Source: a virus. Taken from it: a stretch of DNA of 64,000 nt. Below are positions 33,732 through 43,331 of the stretch, piece after piece (positions within the stretch are counted from its first letter, which is position 1; every line of letters starts with the position of its first letter). The position numbers and the translations under genes were made by a program. The notes below the pieces were generated by a model. It had not been told where the DNA came from. It made no database searches and saw only the letters and a program-made list of their open reading frames with translations. The stretch is taken from positions 23,338-87,337 of the IMG/VR virus record IMGVR_UViG_3300047333_000104; one strand, given 5' to 3'.

Positions 33732-35179
33732 CCACCCCCATCTTCTCAGGATACTCCGGAGCCGTGTGGCAGTCGGTCTATGCGAGCATTTGCTACTACC
33801 AGGCTCAGTTGACCGCTCCTCAAGCCTCAGCCAATCCCGCGTCCGTCATAAGCCTGTCGGAAGTCATGCTCCAGACTTTGCTCAACGCGGACGATGCGAT
33901 CGTCGCCAGCGCGATGGCGGCCGCTTGGGCAGTTGAATCCACCCATCTCACTACCGTCTCGACTTTCCCTCTTGGCTCGATCTCGCCAGTCAACGCCTCT
34001 TTCTTCAACAACCGTCTGGCCTCCTACGACGCAGCTACCCCGGCACTCACGGCCATCGTCCCAGCCACGAGTTCGTTCTTGAACCCGTTCCAGGGGATAG
34101 CTAACGGAATCCCCGCCATCCCGCCGTGCAATCTTCTCGGCTTCTTCGCGGCGTTTAATTACGAAACCCCGCCGGTCGGTCTGAACGCGGCGAACTTCGC
34201 GGCGCAGGCGCAGGGCGTGGCGAGCGCGTTCGCTGCGGTAGCGGTCGCCGTCCAAATTTTCCAAGGAGTGTTCCCTACCCAGGCGTACGATACCGTTACG
34301 CAGGAGGAGAATGTCGCTAATGCCGCAGCTTACTTGATCTCGTCGTTTACGTCGGGGACGGTAGCTTCGGGTTCTGCGTCTGCGTGGAACCAGATCGTCG
34401 CCCTGCCCGCCATGACCATGTCCGCCGATATCATAACCGGCGCCCCCGTAGCGGCATCGGCGCAGCAGCAAGCCACGATTCGTTACGCGATGCTCTCCCT
34501 GGCCGCTCAGATAGCCGAGTTTCTCGCTACGGCCGCAATCCCGACTACAGGCCAAGTCAACACGGCCACACTCATGGTTGGACAGAACCTGCTCGACGTG
34601 GCGGCGCAGGCGCTCGGAAATTACGAACTGTGGCCGGAGATCGCGGCCCTCAATAACCTCCTCCCCCCCTACGTCGGGGCAGTGGCGGCCCCGGGGATCG
34701 CCGCGTGGGGAACGCAGCTCCTCCTGCCGTCTCCCGGAACGCAGATGGCCGCCAATGGCGTTACGATCTCGTACGACAACAACGTGCTGGGAACCGATCT
34801 TTACGTCGGCCCGATCAACGGTGACATGCCGGCCTGGGAGGGGGACTTCCAGTCGATAACTGGCTATTCGAATCTCGCGTGGGCGCTCGGTCGGCGGTTG
34901 CAGACCGCTCTCGGGTCTTTAGTGTTCCATCCGGACTACGGCAGCCGAATCCCGCCAGAGGTAGGAATGGTGCTGGACGACTCGACGGCGGGGCATATCG
35001 CGGCGTACGGTAAATCGGCGCTGCTGAATGACCCCCGGGTACAAAGCGTTACCTCCGCCTTGTCCAATTTGATCGCGAACCAAGGCGTTTCTTTTAGCGC
35101 GACGGTCCAACCGATCGGTATTGGTTCTACCCCCACGCAGGTAAATCAGGTTATCGTTTCGCCGAATCAGCAAGGATAG
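33728..35179 (+). CDS. Baseplate wedge protein: LysM-like plus gp25-like domains (483 aa)
   Basis: N-terminal 280 residues are a helical and Ala-rich region without recognised fold. About 287-335 is LysM-like (DVAAQALGNYELWPEIAALN). About 354-483 is gp25/gpW-like: GTDLYVGPINGDMPAWEGDF, LGRRLQTALGSLVFHPDYG, then a tail region QVNQVIVSP. gp25 domains organise sheath-to-baseplate contacts. Normally the LysM and gp25 units are separate genes; here they are fused. Confidence 0.7.
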   Translation: MTTPIFSGYSGAVWQSVYASICYYQAQLTAPQASANPASVISLSEVMLQTLLNADDAIVASAMAAAWAVESTHLTTVSTFPLGSISPVNASFFNNRLASYDAATPALTAIVPATSSFLNPFQGIANGIPAIPPCNLLGFFAAFNYETPPVGLNAANFAAQAQGVASAFAAVAVAVQIFQGVFPTQAYDTVTQEENVANAAAYLISSFTSGTVASGSASAWNQIVALPAMTMSADIITGAPVAASAQQQATIRYAMLSLAAQIAEFLATAAIPTTGQVNTATLMVGQNLLDVAAQALGNYELWPEIAALNNLLPPYVGAVAAPGIAAWGTQLLLPSPGTQMAANGVTISYDNNVLGTDLYVGPINGDMPAWEGDFQSITGYSNLAWALGRRLQTALGSLVFHPDYGSRIPPEVGMVLDDSTAGHIAAYGKSALLNDPRVQSVTSALSNLIANQGVSFSATVQPIGIGSTPTQVNQVIVSPNQQG

Positions 35180-35182
35180 GCC

Positions 35183-36346
35183 ATGGCCCTCGAACCGACT
35201 GTCGCCGCCCCTCCCTCCACTCAAACCGTGGCATCGCAGTTCTTGGCGAGCATGGCGGCGCTGTCCGGGGTTTTGACCGACTACAATTCCGGATCGCAGG
35301 TTCGCACGATCGCCGAGAGCCTAGGTTCGGTGGTGGAGCAGCAGAGCATCTGGACGCAGGCGGAGGCGTTTCAAGCGCTCGCCTACGGCGCCATGACGGT
35401 TCTGGGGATAACCCCGTACGCGGCGTTCCCTTCGGTCGGACAGCTTACCTTCGCCACGGCACCCGGCAGCCCGTACCCGACTGCGACCCAGAACGTCAAC
35501 ATCCCCGCCGGCACCCTTGCGCAGACGACGGGCGGCGTGCAGTTCGTCACGACCGCTAACGCGGTTCTCGCGAGCGGCACGACCAGTATCGTTATCCCGG
35601 CGACAGCGGTGCTGGGCGGGGTCGCAGGAAACGTTCCGGCCGGCGCGGTTACTCAGATCGTCACGGGGCTTCTCTACCCCCTATTCGTCACCAACGCGGC
35701 AGCTTTCACAGGGGGTACGAACGCGGAGCAGCTGGCCGCCACCTTGGCGAGGTTCTCCTCGGCGGTAGCGGCGATCGGTTTGGCCTCTCCCGTCGCCATC
35801 GCGAATGCGGCGATCGGTGTGACGAACCCGGCGACGAGTGAGGAGGTGCTTTTTAGCACCCTGTACGAACCCTTCGTGGCGGCGGGAAGCGGCGCGGGGT
35901 CGGGTGTCGCGGGTTGGACGCTCTATATCGATAACGGCACTGGCGCCGCCAGCTCAGGTCTCATCAACAACGTTATCAGCAAGTTGAACGGTAACGCCGC
36001 TTCAGGGCAAGTTGGATACCGAGATGCGGGCGTGCCCTACATCGTGTCCGGAGTAACCCCCACCTATGCCGTCGTCGGCGTATCGGGGACAGCGTCGAGC
36101 CTGACGACCGACGCCGCGTTGCAAACCCTGATCAACCAGGCGGTCAGTGGGTACTTCATGCTGCCCTTTGGAGCGTCGGCGCAGCAGGCAGTGCTCGCGC
36201 AGAATGTCGGAAATGCGGTCCTCGGCTTAATGACCTCGCTGACGGTATCACTGTACGCTTCCGGGTCCGGGTCTCCGCTCACAGCTTTGACGCCAGCCGT
36301 GACTGGCCGAGTGGTGCTCGGGCAGATCAACTATGCGCTGAATTAG
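35183..36346 (+). CDS. Baseplate J-like (gp47-type) protein (387 aa)
   Basis: Wedge protein that links the central hub to the periphery. Typical features are SGSQVRTIAESLGSVVEQQS near the N-terminus, FATAPGSPYPTATQNVNIPAG as the beta domain (quoted in part: VNIPAGTLAQTTGGVQFVTT), and a C-terminal part with repeated strand-helix units. Immediately follows the gp25-like gene and precedes a tail protein I type gene, the standard order. Confidence 0.8.
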   Translation: MALEPTVAAPPSTQTVASQFLASMAALSGVLTDYNSGSQVRTIAESLGSVVEQQSIWTQAEAFQALAYGAMTVLGITPYAAFPSVGQLTFATAPGSPYPTATQNVNIPAGTLAQTTGGVQFVTTANAVLASGTTSIVIPATAVLGGVAGNVPAGAVTQIVTGLLYPLFVTNAAAFTGGTNAEQLAATLARFSSAVAAIGLASPVAIANAAIGVTNPATSEEVLFSTLYEPFVAAGSGAGSGVAGWTLYIDNGTGAASSGLINNVISKLNGNAASGQVGYRDAGVPYIVSGVTPTYAVVGVSGTASSLTTDAALQTLINQAVSGYFMLPFGASAQQAVLAQNVGNAVLGLMTSLTVSLYASGSGSPLTALTPAVTGRVVLGQINYALN

Positions 36347-36348
36347 CC

Positions 36349-36990
36349 ATGGATTTTCCGACCGTCCAAGCCTCGCTCAACGACCTTCCTCCGACATTCA
36401 AGCGGTCGAACGCGCCATTCCTCCAGGTCGTCGATTCCGAGTCCGCGGCGTTATCGCGGCTGACAATGGCGGCCGACACCATACTGAGTATGGTGAGGAA
36501 CATATCGAACGCGCAGTATGGCTGGCTTGACTTTTGGGGCCTGTTGTTCGGCATTGCGCGCAACAATAACGAATCCGACGCGACGTATCTCGCCCGCACT
36601 CTTTTCACCCTCCAGAACGGGGCCGGGCCGCCGCTCGCGATCGTTAATTGGATTCAACTCGTCTGGGGCGTCACGGCCACTTTTGCGGAGAACTTTCCCG
36701 CCCTTGGATATAGCCTCTCTTTTCCGCCGGCCATCACGCCTGCCCAGCTTCAAGTGATCGTCCAGGGGCTCGTCCGCGTGCGTCCAGCCGGCGTCCCTTT
36801 CGCTACATACTCGGCCAGCGCGGGGCCGTACTTGGATACCGTTAATTTTCTCGACTGTCCGCGCATCTCCGGCGCATATGTCGGCGGGGGCGGAGCAACG
36901 CGGGTTTTTGTAACGCAATCCGCCGCCACTCCGAACAGCACGCCCGGATTGCCGACGCTATTCATGACTGACCCGACGTTGAACGCCTAG
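36349..36990 (+). CDS. Baseplate/tail protein I-like (gp48/DUF2313-type) protein (213 aa)
   Basis: N-terminus fits the family: helix SESAALSRLTMAADTILSMV then GWLDFWGLLFGIARNN, SDATYLARTLF. These proteins close the wedge next to baseplate J. Gene starts 2 bases after the J gene stop. The Gly-rich end (SGAYVGGGGATRVF) is unassigned. Confidence 0.65.
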   Translation: MDFPTVQASLNDLPPTFKRSNAPFLQVVDSESAALSRLTMAADTILSMVRNISNAQYGWLDFWGLLFGIARNNNESDATYLARTLFTLQNGAGPPLAIVNWIQLVWGVTATFAENFPALGYSLSFPPAITPAQLQVIVQGLVRVRPAGVPFATYSASAGPYLDTVNFLDCPRISGAYVGGGGATRVFVTQSAATPNSTPGLPTLFMTDPTLNA

Positions 36991-37061
36991 TCCGCCTGCA
37001 ACTAGCGCAAAACCGGCGCTTGCCTTACACTCACGCGTAGATACCCTCTAGGAACCCGTGG

Positions 37062-38135
37062 ATGCCCCAAAACCCAAATTACACGGCGTACGAGTTTTTG
37101 AGCGCGGCAGCGCTGAACGCTGCGGCGGGTGTCGTATCTGGGTCTCTTGCGCAAATCGTTTCGGGCGTCTCAGCGCCCGGTCTCGTTCACCCAGAAGTTG
37201 TCGGGTTAACGGCAAGCGGTCTCGTCGTTACGGTAACCGCGCCGCTGCCATTCCAAACGCTTTTCGGTTCCGGCGTCCTGGCTTCCGCGTCTGGCGTAAC
37301 GACGGGCGTAACGTCGTCAACCTACTCCGTCAATTTCTCGGGCGTCGTGCCAGTCTCGGGCGCCGCAGTAACCGCATACCTCCTCGCGTCCTACGCCTCG
37401 ATATTGGAAGGCGCGTACCAGGTTGTCGGCCCCCCGCAAGGCCACCCCGACTACAATCCTCTCTTCGTGCCTGCGACGGCCTATGCTTCCCAGCTTGACA
37501 CGATCGCGTTGGCAGCCTCCCTGACGGCGCCGGACAACGTTACGACGTTCGAACTCGCGCGCTGCACGCTCGCATCCGGCGCGACGGGCGTAGGCAGTCT
37601 CAGCACGGCGTACCAGCAGCGGGCTTCCGCCCTGCCGGCGACTCAGGGGTTGCAAGTCTCGGGCGCGATCACGCTCACGCCCGCCGCGCACGGCGGCAAG
37701 ACGCTAGTGTTCGTCGGCAGCGGTACGGCAACCCTGTGGCCAGCGGCGTCCGGTAACGGGCTCGGCGTGACTTTTGTCTCGACGACCAGCGGCACGGTTG
37801 CGGTTCAGACGACCGGTGCGGACCTCATTTATGGGTCGGCTAGCTATGGCGGCTCGGGCGGCGTATCGGGGATCACCGTTGCGCAAGGATCTCAGATCGA
37901 GTTGGGGTCGCTGTACGGGATCTGGCAGACGCAGAGTCTCTCCCCAAACGCCAAAGGCAGCGTTACGCCCTCCTCGAACCAGACATATGTGGCGGCGGTG
38001 TCAGGGGCGGTAGTCTCAGGGAATTATGCGATCTTTAACGACACCACCGGAACCGTCGAGGATAGTGGAACCTCCCCGGCGACGGTTAACTCCACAGGGT
38101 CCGCCGCCCTATATCAACTCGGATATCTTCTCTAG
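37062..38135 (+). CDS. Tail fibre-like protein (357 aa)
   Basis: N-terminal YTAYEFLSAAALNAAAGVVS followed by long Ser/Thr/Gly/Val beta stretches, as in fibre shafts. A new transcription unit is likely, since a 71-base gap with promoter-like bases (TTGCCT at 37020-37025) precedes it. ATG 37062 follows TAGGAA. No receptor-binding signature is visible. Confidence 0.55.
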   Translation: MPQNPNYTAYEFLSAAALNAAAGVVSGSLAQIVSGVSAPGLVHPEVVGLTASGLVVTVTAPLPFQTLFGSGVLASASGVTTGVTSSTYSVNFSGVVPVSGAAVTAYLLASYASILEGAYQVVGPPQGHPDYNPLFVPATAYASQLDTIALAASLTAPDNVTTFELARCTLASGATGVGSLSTAYQQRASALPATQGLQVSGAITLTPAAHGGKTLVFVGSGTATLWPAASGNGLGVTFVSTTSGTVAVQTTGADLIYGSASYGGSGGVSGITVAQGSQIELGSLYGIWQTQSLSPNAKGSVTPSSNQTYVAAVSGAVVSGNYAIFNDTTGTVEDSGTSPATVNSTGSAALYQLGYLL

Positions 38136-38147
38136 GAGCCCAGAAGC

Positions 38148-38552
38148 ATGGCCACGACTCCCAATTACGCCTCTACACCCACTGTGGGCGTTGCGCTCCT
38201 CACCGCTGCGAATAGTGGGTCCAGGGCTGCCCCCGCGGCGGGAACGACGATCTTCACTCCCGGCGCGTCTGGTGCGGAGATCGAGCGAATTGTCATTCAA
38301 CCGGTCGCGACGACGATTGCAGGTACGGTGCAGATCTATCGCGTCATCAGCGGCACCTATTACCTGTATGCCGAAGTACAATTGCCGATCCAGACGGCGG
38401 CTACCGGAACGGCGATTGCGAACCAAACCCTCGAAGCGGTCGACAATCCGAACTTGTTCCCAATCGCCATGCCGACAGGTTCGACTCTTTACGGCGTCCT
38501 GAGCGTGGCGCAGACGGGCGTCGTCGTGCAAGTCGAGGGGGGGAGTTACTGA
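38148..38552 (+). CDS. Tail fibre accessory protein (134 aa)
   Basis: Small beta protein (IERIVIQPVATTIAGTVQIY, YYLYAEVQLPIQ) 12 bases after the fibre gene, RBS TAGGAG. Similar small jelly-roll-like proteins accompany fibres; the role is inferred. Confidence 0.5.
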   Translation: MATTPNYASTPTVGVALLTAANSGSRAAPAAGTTIFTPGASGAEIERIVIQPVATTIAGTVQIYRVISGTYYLYAEVQLPIQTAATGTAIANQTLEAVDNPNLFPIAMPTGSTLYGVLSVAQTGVVVQVEGGSY

Positions 38553-38553
38553 T

Positions 38554-39491
<938 letters not shown>

Positions 39492-39495
<4 letters not shown>

Positions 39496-39944
39496 CCAAT
39501 CTTTATGCTCGCGTCGTTGATGGCGTCGTTATCGAAGTTTGCGACGGGGAAACCCTCGCTACGCATGTGCCGTCGCTACAAGCGCAATTCCAAGAATGCC
39601 CAGACGACGTGGCGGCAAACTGGACCTTTGTTGCTCCGAGCACTTGGACCGCCCCCGTCGCTCCGACGCCTCCAGCCGCCCGTTATGCAAACCTTACGCC
39701 GATCCAATACTACAACGCCTTCACCGCGGCAGAGGCGATTGCGATCAAGACTTCGAACGACCCGGTCGTTCAGGAGATCTGGTATCGTCTGCAAACCGCG
39801 ATCACCGCGTCCGGTAACGTTCCGATCATCGACCCCAATTCAACGCCAGTCCAGGCGGGGTTAACTTACCTCAGTACCGCATCGCCGACGCCGTATATCC
39901 AACCATCACGCATTCCGCAAATATGCGCGGGGGTCGCACAATGA
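39492..39944 (+). CDS. Tail fibre assembly-like protein (150 aa)
   Basis: ATGA overlap with the adhesin gene. N-terminus YARVVDGVVIEVCDGETL fits the common start of small fibre-assembly proteins that follow fibres, then a Pro-rich linker and helix TPIQYYNAFTAAEAIAI. Likely chaperone or short accessory of the adhesin. Confidence 0.55.
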
Positions 39945-40417
39945 CGCCCGTCGCCCCCGAAGACCGACGCCGACGCAACGCCGACGTACAAGCGGCCCAT
40001 CTTGAAGGACGCATGGATATGATCGAGCAACACCTTGAGATGATGGACAAGAAGATCGACGGCGTCGTCTTCAGCATCGACAAGGTGCTCCAGGAGATCA
40101 AAGCGACGTCTGATCGAATGCAGCGGATGGATATCGAAGCCACCGAACGAGACGGCCGCGTGCGTCTTCTTGAGCAACGGATCGGAGACCTTCTGTCACG
40201 TCCGGCGCCTGCGACGACGCAGACTACGACCACGACGACTTCCCCGACTCCGCCCCCGGAAGATGAGTTGGTACGCTACCGTAAGCGCGCGGTTGACGTC
40301 TTCGTTATCTCCATCTGCGTCCTAGGGATTTTCGGCGTCGTGATCTTCATCTCGAACAACATGCTCAACAAGCAAACTGCCGAGACGGCCGGGAAAATCA
40401 TTGAGCACGTCCCGTGA
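39941..40417 (+). CDS. Membrane protein with coiled coil (158 aa)
   Basis: Starts at ATG 39941 in an ATGA overlap. Residues 10-85 form a charged coiled coil (MIEQHLEMMDKKIDGVVFSI), then a Thr/Pro linker and one transmembrane helix near residues 120-142 (VFVISICVLGIFGVVIF). Position just before the lysozyme suggests a lysis role such as a holin-associated protein. Not a typical multi-pass holin. Confidence 0.55.
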   Translation: MTPVAPEDRRRRNADVQAAHLEGRMDMIEQHLEMMDKKIDGVVFSIDKVLQEIKATSDRMQRMDIEATERDGRVRLLEQRIGDLLSRPAPATTQTTTTTTSPTPPPEDELVRYRKRAVDVFVISICVLGIFGVVIFISNNMLNKQTAETAGKIIEHVP

Positions 40418-40854
40418 CTCGGCAAGTCAACGCCGCCGGTATTGCGCTAATCCAAGGATTTGAGACCGATCAACCTGTCGGGATGTTACCGACCTCGCGG
40501 GACGTCCCGACCGCCGGATGGGGGCATACCGGACCGGACGTGAAGCTCGGTGTGGCGTATCCCCTGGCGCAACGGCAAACTTGGTTCGCTCAGGATCTTA
40601 AATGGGCCTGCGATACGGTCGAGGAGCATTGCACAGTGCCGTTGACAGACAACCAATTCGCAGCGCTGGTCAGCATTTGCTTCAACATAGGAGCGGCGAA
40701 TTTCGACCGATCTACACTCTTGAAAGACCTTAACGCCTCTGACACGACGGACGCTGCGGCACAGTTCCTCGTATGGGATAAGCAGAGAGGCGTCAAACTG
40801 GCGGGCCTCGACCGCCGTCGCGCCGCTGAAAAAGCGCTATTTGAAACACCGTAG
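40414..40854 (+). CDS. GH24 phage lysozyme (endolysin, 146 aa)
   Basis: Cleaves peptidoglycan glycosidic bonds at lysis. Typical pattern is GIALIQGFE (catalytic Glu17), then PTAGWGHT with T33, and conserved C-terminal FAALVSICFNIG, where canonical GH24 has a DN/AL-FN-G signature. The usual Asp of E-8-D-5-T is Thr27 here. GTG start overlaps the previous stop. No signal peptide is present, so a holin is needed. Confidence 0.85.
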   Translation: MTRQVNAAGIALIQGFETDQPVGMLPTSRDVPTAGWGHTGPDVKLGVAYPLAQRQTWFAQDLKWACDTVEEHCTVPLTDNQFAALVSICFNIGAANFDRSTLLKDLNASDTTDAAAQFLVWDKQRGVKLAGLDRRRAAEKALFETP

Positions 40855-40911
40855 CGCTAGACCTCGGCGAACTAGCGTATTACTATCGTCGGGCCTACCA
40901 GGAGTCGCATC

Positions 40912-41181
40912 ATGAATCCGACAACCCTCAAGATGGTCTTTTCCGCTCTCGGAGTCGCGTCCCTGTTCGCGCTCGTTTTGATGGGCAAGATGGACGCGAT
41001 CGAATATACTGACCTCGTGGTGGCCGCCATATTTGGCGTTGCGGGACACTCGGCTGGCAAGAACGTCGCGGGCATCCCGATCTCGACCACGCTTGGTTAT
41101 TCCACTTACGAGCCGCTTACCTCCGGTGCCACCCCAATACCTGCGCCCGCTACACCTACCGAGGGAGTCACTCAACCATGA
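40912..41181 (+). CDS. Holin-like two-TM membrane protein (89 aa)
   Basis: Hydrophobic helices LKMVFSALGVASLFALVLMG and YTDLVVAAIFGVAGHSA, with a Pro-rich tail. ATG 40912 after CAGGAG. Small size, two helices and place after the lysozyme fit a holin. The stop overlaps the lipoprotein gene. Confidence 0.6.
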   Translation: MNPTTLKMVFSALGVASLFALVLMGKMDAIEYTDLVVAAIFGVAGHSAGKNVAGIPISTTLGYSTYEPLTSGATPIPAPATPTEGVTQP

Positions 41182-41639
41182 TCAAAGCATTCTTCACTTC
41201 GCTGTTTCTCGTTGGCGTCACGCTCGCGATGTCCGGCTGCGCCGAGATGCAGGCGAGCTGGTCGGGCGTCAACACGGCGACGGCTACGTCGATCAAAGCC
41301 ACGCAGAAGAACCTCCAGGGCTCCAACGACAATATCGCGCAGGCGTGGGCCGACTCCGGGTGCGCGATTCCGTACGGCGAGGTCGTACGCAACGGTTCCG
41401 GCAACCCCAATCTACCCGCCGCAATCATCACTCTCTGCGGTGCGCCGTCCGGTTTTACGATGATCCATTCGACGCCGACAGCGACGGCCACGACTACCAT
41501 CCCGACGAACTCGACCGACGCTCCCGCGGCGCCGGTTCCGTCGAGTTCCGCAGCCCCTCTGAGCACGACGAAGAACACCGCGCAGACTTCGGTGAACGCA
41601 CTGGCGGCGGAGATCGCCGCGCTGATGCAGCAGCACTGA
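41178..41639 (+). CDS. Lipoprotein, possible outer spanin (153 aa)
   Basis: N-terminal signal MIKAFFTSLFLVGVTLAMSGC with a lipobox-like MSGC (Cys21). After it comes a Ser/Thr/Ala-rich sequence to the end. Outer spanins are Cys-lipidated proteins that link to an inner partner at lysis; size is larger than usual. Starts in an ATGA overlap with the holin-like gene. Confidence 0.6.
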   Translation: MIKAFFTSLFLVGVTLAMSGCAEMQASWSGVNTATATSIKATQKNLQGSNDNIAQAWADSGCAIPYGEVVRNGSGNPNLPAAIITLCGAPSGFTMIHSTPTATATTTIPTNSTDAPAAPVPSSSAAPLSTTKNTAQTSVNALAAEIAALMQQH

Positions 41640-41640
41640 G

Positions 41641-41787
41641 ATGGCTCGGCGTATCGACCTATCCTTGATCGTCGCTTCTGCGTCGGCAGCGTCAGTCGCC
41701 TTCTGTGTTGACCCGTTCGCTACCTTATGCACCGCCGCGTCGGTGGGGTTACTGTGGCTACGTCCGAGAGTCCGCAGATGGATTTAG
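41641..41787 (+). CDS. Tiny membrane protein (48 aa)
   Basis: ATG one base after the lipoprotein stop. Hydrophobic stretch IDLSLIVASASAASVAFCVD and VGLLWL with a basic tail RPRVRRWI: one or two helices. It could be an inner spanin or holin accessory; short length keeps this tentative. Its last codons overlap the lipase-like start. Confidence 0.45.
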   Translation: MARRIDLSLIVASASAASVAFCVDPFATLCTAASVGLLWLRPRVRRWI

Positions 41788-42539
41788 CCCAGAACTGGAC
41801 GGACTTCTACCTCTCGATCCAGGCGTGCAACGCCGGCTATCTTATGGACGCCGACGCCGAGGCCGCCGCGTTCGACGAGATCGGCTGTTCGGTCGTTGCG
41901 CGGCTATCCGACGCATCCGGGCAAGCAACGATATACCGAGATGCGCTTGGAACGCTTAACTTGCTCCCCTGCGGTACCCGTTTTTCGGAGGGTTCGCCGG
42001 ACGAGCGCCTAGCGGACCTGCTGAAGGACCTGGAGATCGGGCTGACCTATCCATGGGCAGGCAGTGCGGCGGGAGTCTGGGATGGCGCGTTCAAAGACGC
42101 GCAGACAGTCGTTTCCTGGGCAACACCAGTCATTGGCTCGGAGCAGGTTCGCGTCCACGGGCATTCGCTCGGGGCGGGGGCGGCCACGCTGATCGCCAAG
42201 TGCGGGATGATCCCCGAGGCGCAGATAATCGACTGCACCGTGTGGGAGAGCCCGAAGCAGGGAAACTCGGCGTTCTGGCGACGGACGGTCGGGGTCTGCA
42301 CCGATAAGGTGCGGTACCTGGGGCATCAACTCGACGGGTTCTGGTTGAACTATCCGCCAGACCTCGTCTCGTCGTTACGCCACCCGCCGGATCTGGCGAT
42401 TTGGTTGCATGACGGAACGTGGAACCTGACGACTCCGGACACGATCGCCAACGATGGCTTGCTGATCGACCTGGCGGAACATTTCGGAGATCACGGGCCG
42501 ACCTCGATCATCCAGTCGGTCAAGGCGCTCTTAGCATGA
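41778..42539 (+). CDS. Lipase class 3-like alpha/beta hydrolase (253 aa)
   Basis: Contains the nucleophile elbow GHSLGAGAATLIA (Ser of GHSLG) near residue 130 and a late EHFGDHGPTS where the catalytic His would be. No signal peptide. In the lysis region, so it may act on outer-membrane lipids at release, as LysB enzymes do for mycobacterial phages; that is by analogy. Start ATG 41778 overlaps the tiny membrane gene; an in-frame start at 41727 is less likely. Confidence 0.6.
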   Translation: MDLAQNWTDFYLSIQACNAGYLMDADAEAAAFDEIGCSVVARLSDASGQATIYRDALGTLNLLPCGTRFSEGSPDERLADLLKDLEIGLTYPWAGSAAGVWDGAFKDAQTVVSWATPVIGSEQVRVHGHSLGAGAATLIAKCGMIPEAQIIDCTVWESPKQGNSAFWRRTVGVCTDKVRYLGHQLDGFWLNYPPDLVSSLRHPPDLAIWLHDGTWNLTTPDTIANDGLLIDLAEHFGDHGPTSIIQSVKALLA

Positions 42540-42727
42540 TGCCGACCGCGTGGCTACAGCACCAACGAGATTTAGCCATGGCGGCGTTCGTTGCCGGGCT
42601 GTCGATCGCGGATTTCTGGGCGGCCATGACACTCAACATGCTTGACGCTGGAGTCCCGCGACCCGTCTTACGGCTCGTTGCTTGGCACGGCCATACTATC
42701 GACTCGGAGGGCTTCCAGAATGACTGA
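42536..42727 (+). CDS. Small hypothetical protein (63 aa)
   Basis: ATG overlaps the hydrolase stop. Sequence reads MMPTAWLQHQRDLAMAAFVA, then a hydrophobic stretch and GVPRPVLRLVAWHGH. Perhaps amphipathic. Coupled to both neighbours by overlaps; function unknown. Confidence 0.5.
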   Translation: MMPTAWLQHQRDLAMAAFVAGLSIADFWAAMTLNMLDAGVPRPVLRLVAWHGHTIDSEGFQND

Positions 42728-43331
42728 CACGACTTCCGTCCCGGCCCCTGCAGGCGAGCGCGAGATTAAGAGCACGATCATCGACGATACCTTCGATGAG
42801 ATCCACACGCGGATTGATACGACGACGTTTCTCGCAACCAAACGGATGCTCGATGCGGCAGGGGTCCGCTGCTGCATCACGGGGCTTTCGCGCGAAGAGG
42901 CCAAAGAGTTCGGAGAGAACATCGAGGAGCACCATACGGGACTCGAATACAGCCTCCAGTTTGGCGTCAATTGGGACACCGTCAAAGCCGTCGCGCTCGG
43001 GCAGATCACTGAGTTACCGTGCCTGCATCCCAAGACGAGCTTGCCGCTGCCGGGGAAGACCGCACCCGCGAAAGGTTTCCTGTTCTTCTGGTTCCTAGAA
43101 TGGACAAAAGCCCGAGGGTTCGACTGGAACGCTTTCGACCCGGCGAAACCCGAGACCTTCGTCGATAGCGTCCAGCAGATGATCCCGCTGATCACCAACG
43201 TCCATACTGGAGGGCACGGGGTGCACCGCCACAGTGCCCCCGTCTGGCTGTTCCTGATGTGGCCGCGGAAAGAGGGGTTCATTTACTTCCGCGACGAAGA
43301 GGGCACCCATGCAAGTAACGCCGCATCCTAA
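42720..43331 (+). CDS. Hypothetical protein with possible metal-binding motif (203 aa)
   Basis: Starts in an 8-base overlap. Contains CCITGLSREEAKEFGENIEE then HHTGLEYSLQ and later TGGHGVHRHSAP, reminiscent of a divergent HNH or metal finger, but not conclusive. The last codons overlap the HNH gene at 43309. Confidence 0.45.
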   Translation: MTDTTSVPAPAGEREIKSTIIDDTFDEIHTRIDTTTFLATKRMLDAAGVRCCITGLSREEAKEFGENIEEHHTGLEYSLQFGVNWDTVKAVALGQITELPCLHPKTSLPLPGKTAPAKGFLFFWFLEWTKARGFDWNAFDPAKPETFVDSVQQMIPLITNVHTGGHGVHRHSAPVWLFLMWPRKEGFIYFRDEEGTHASNAAS

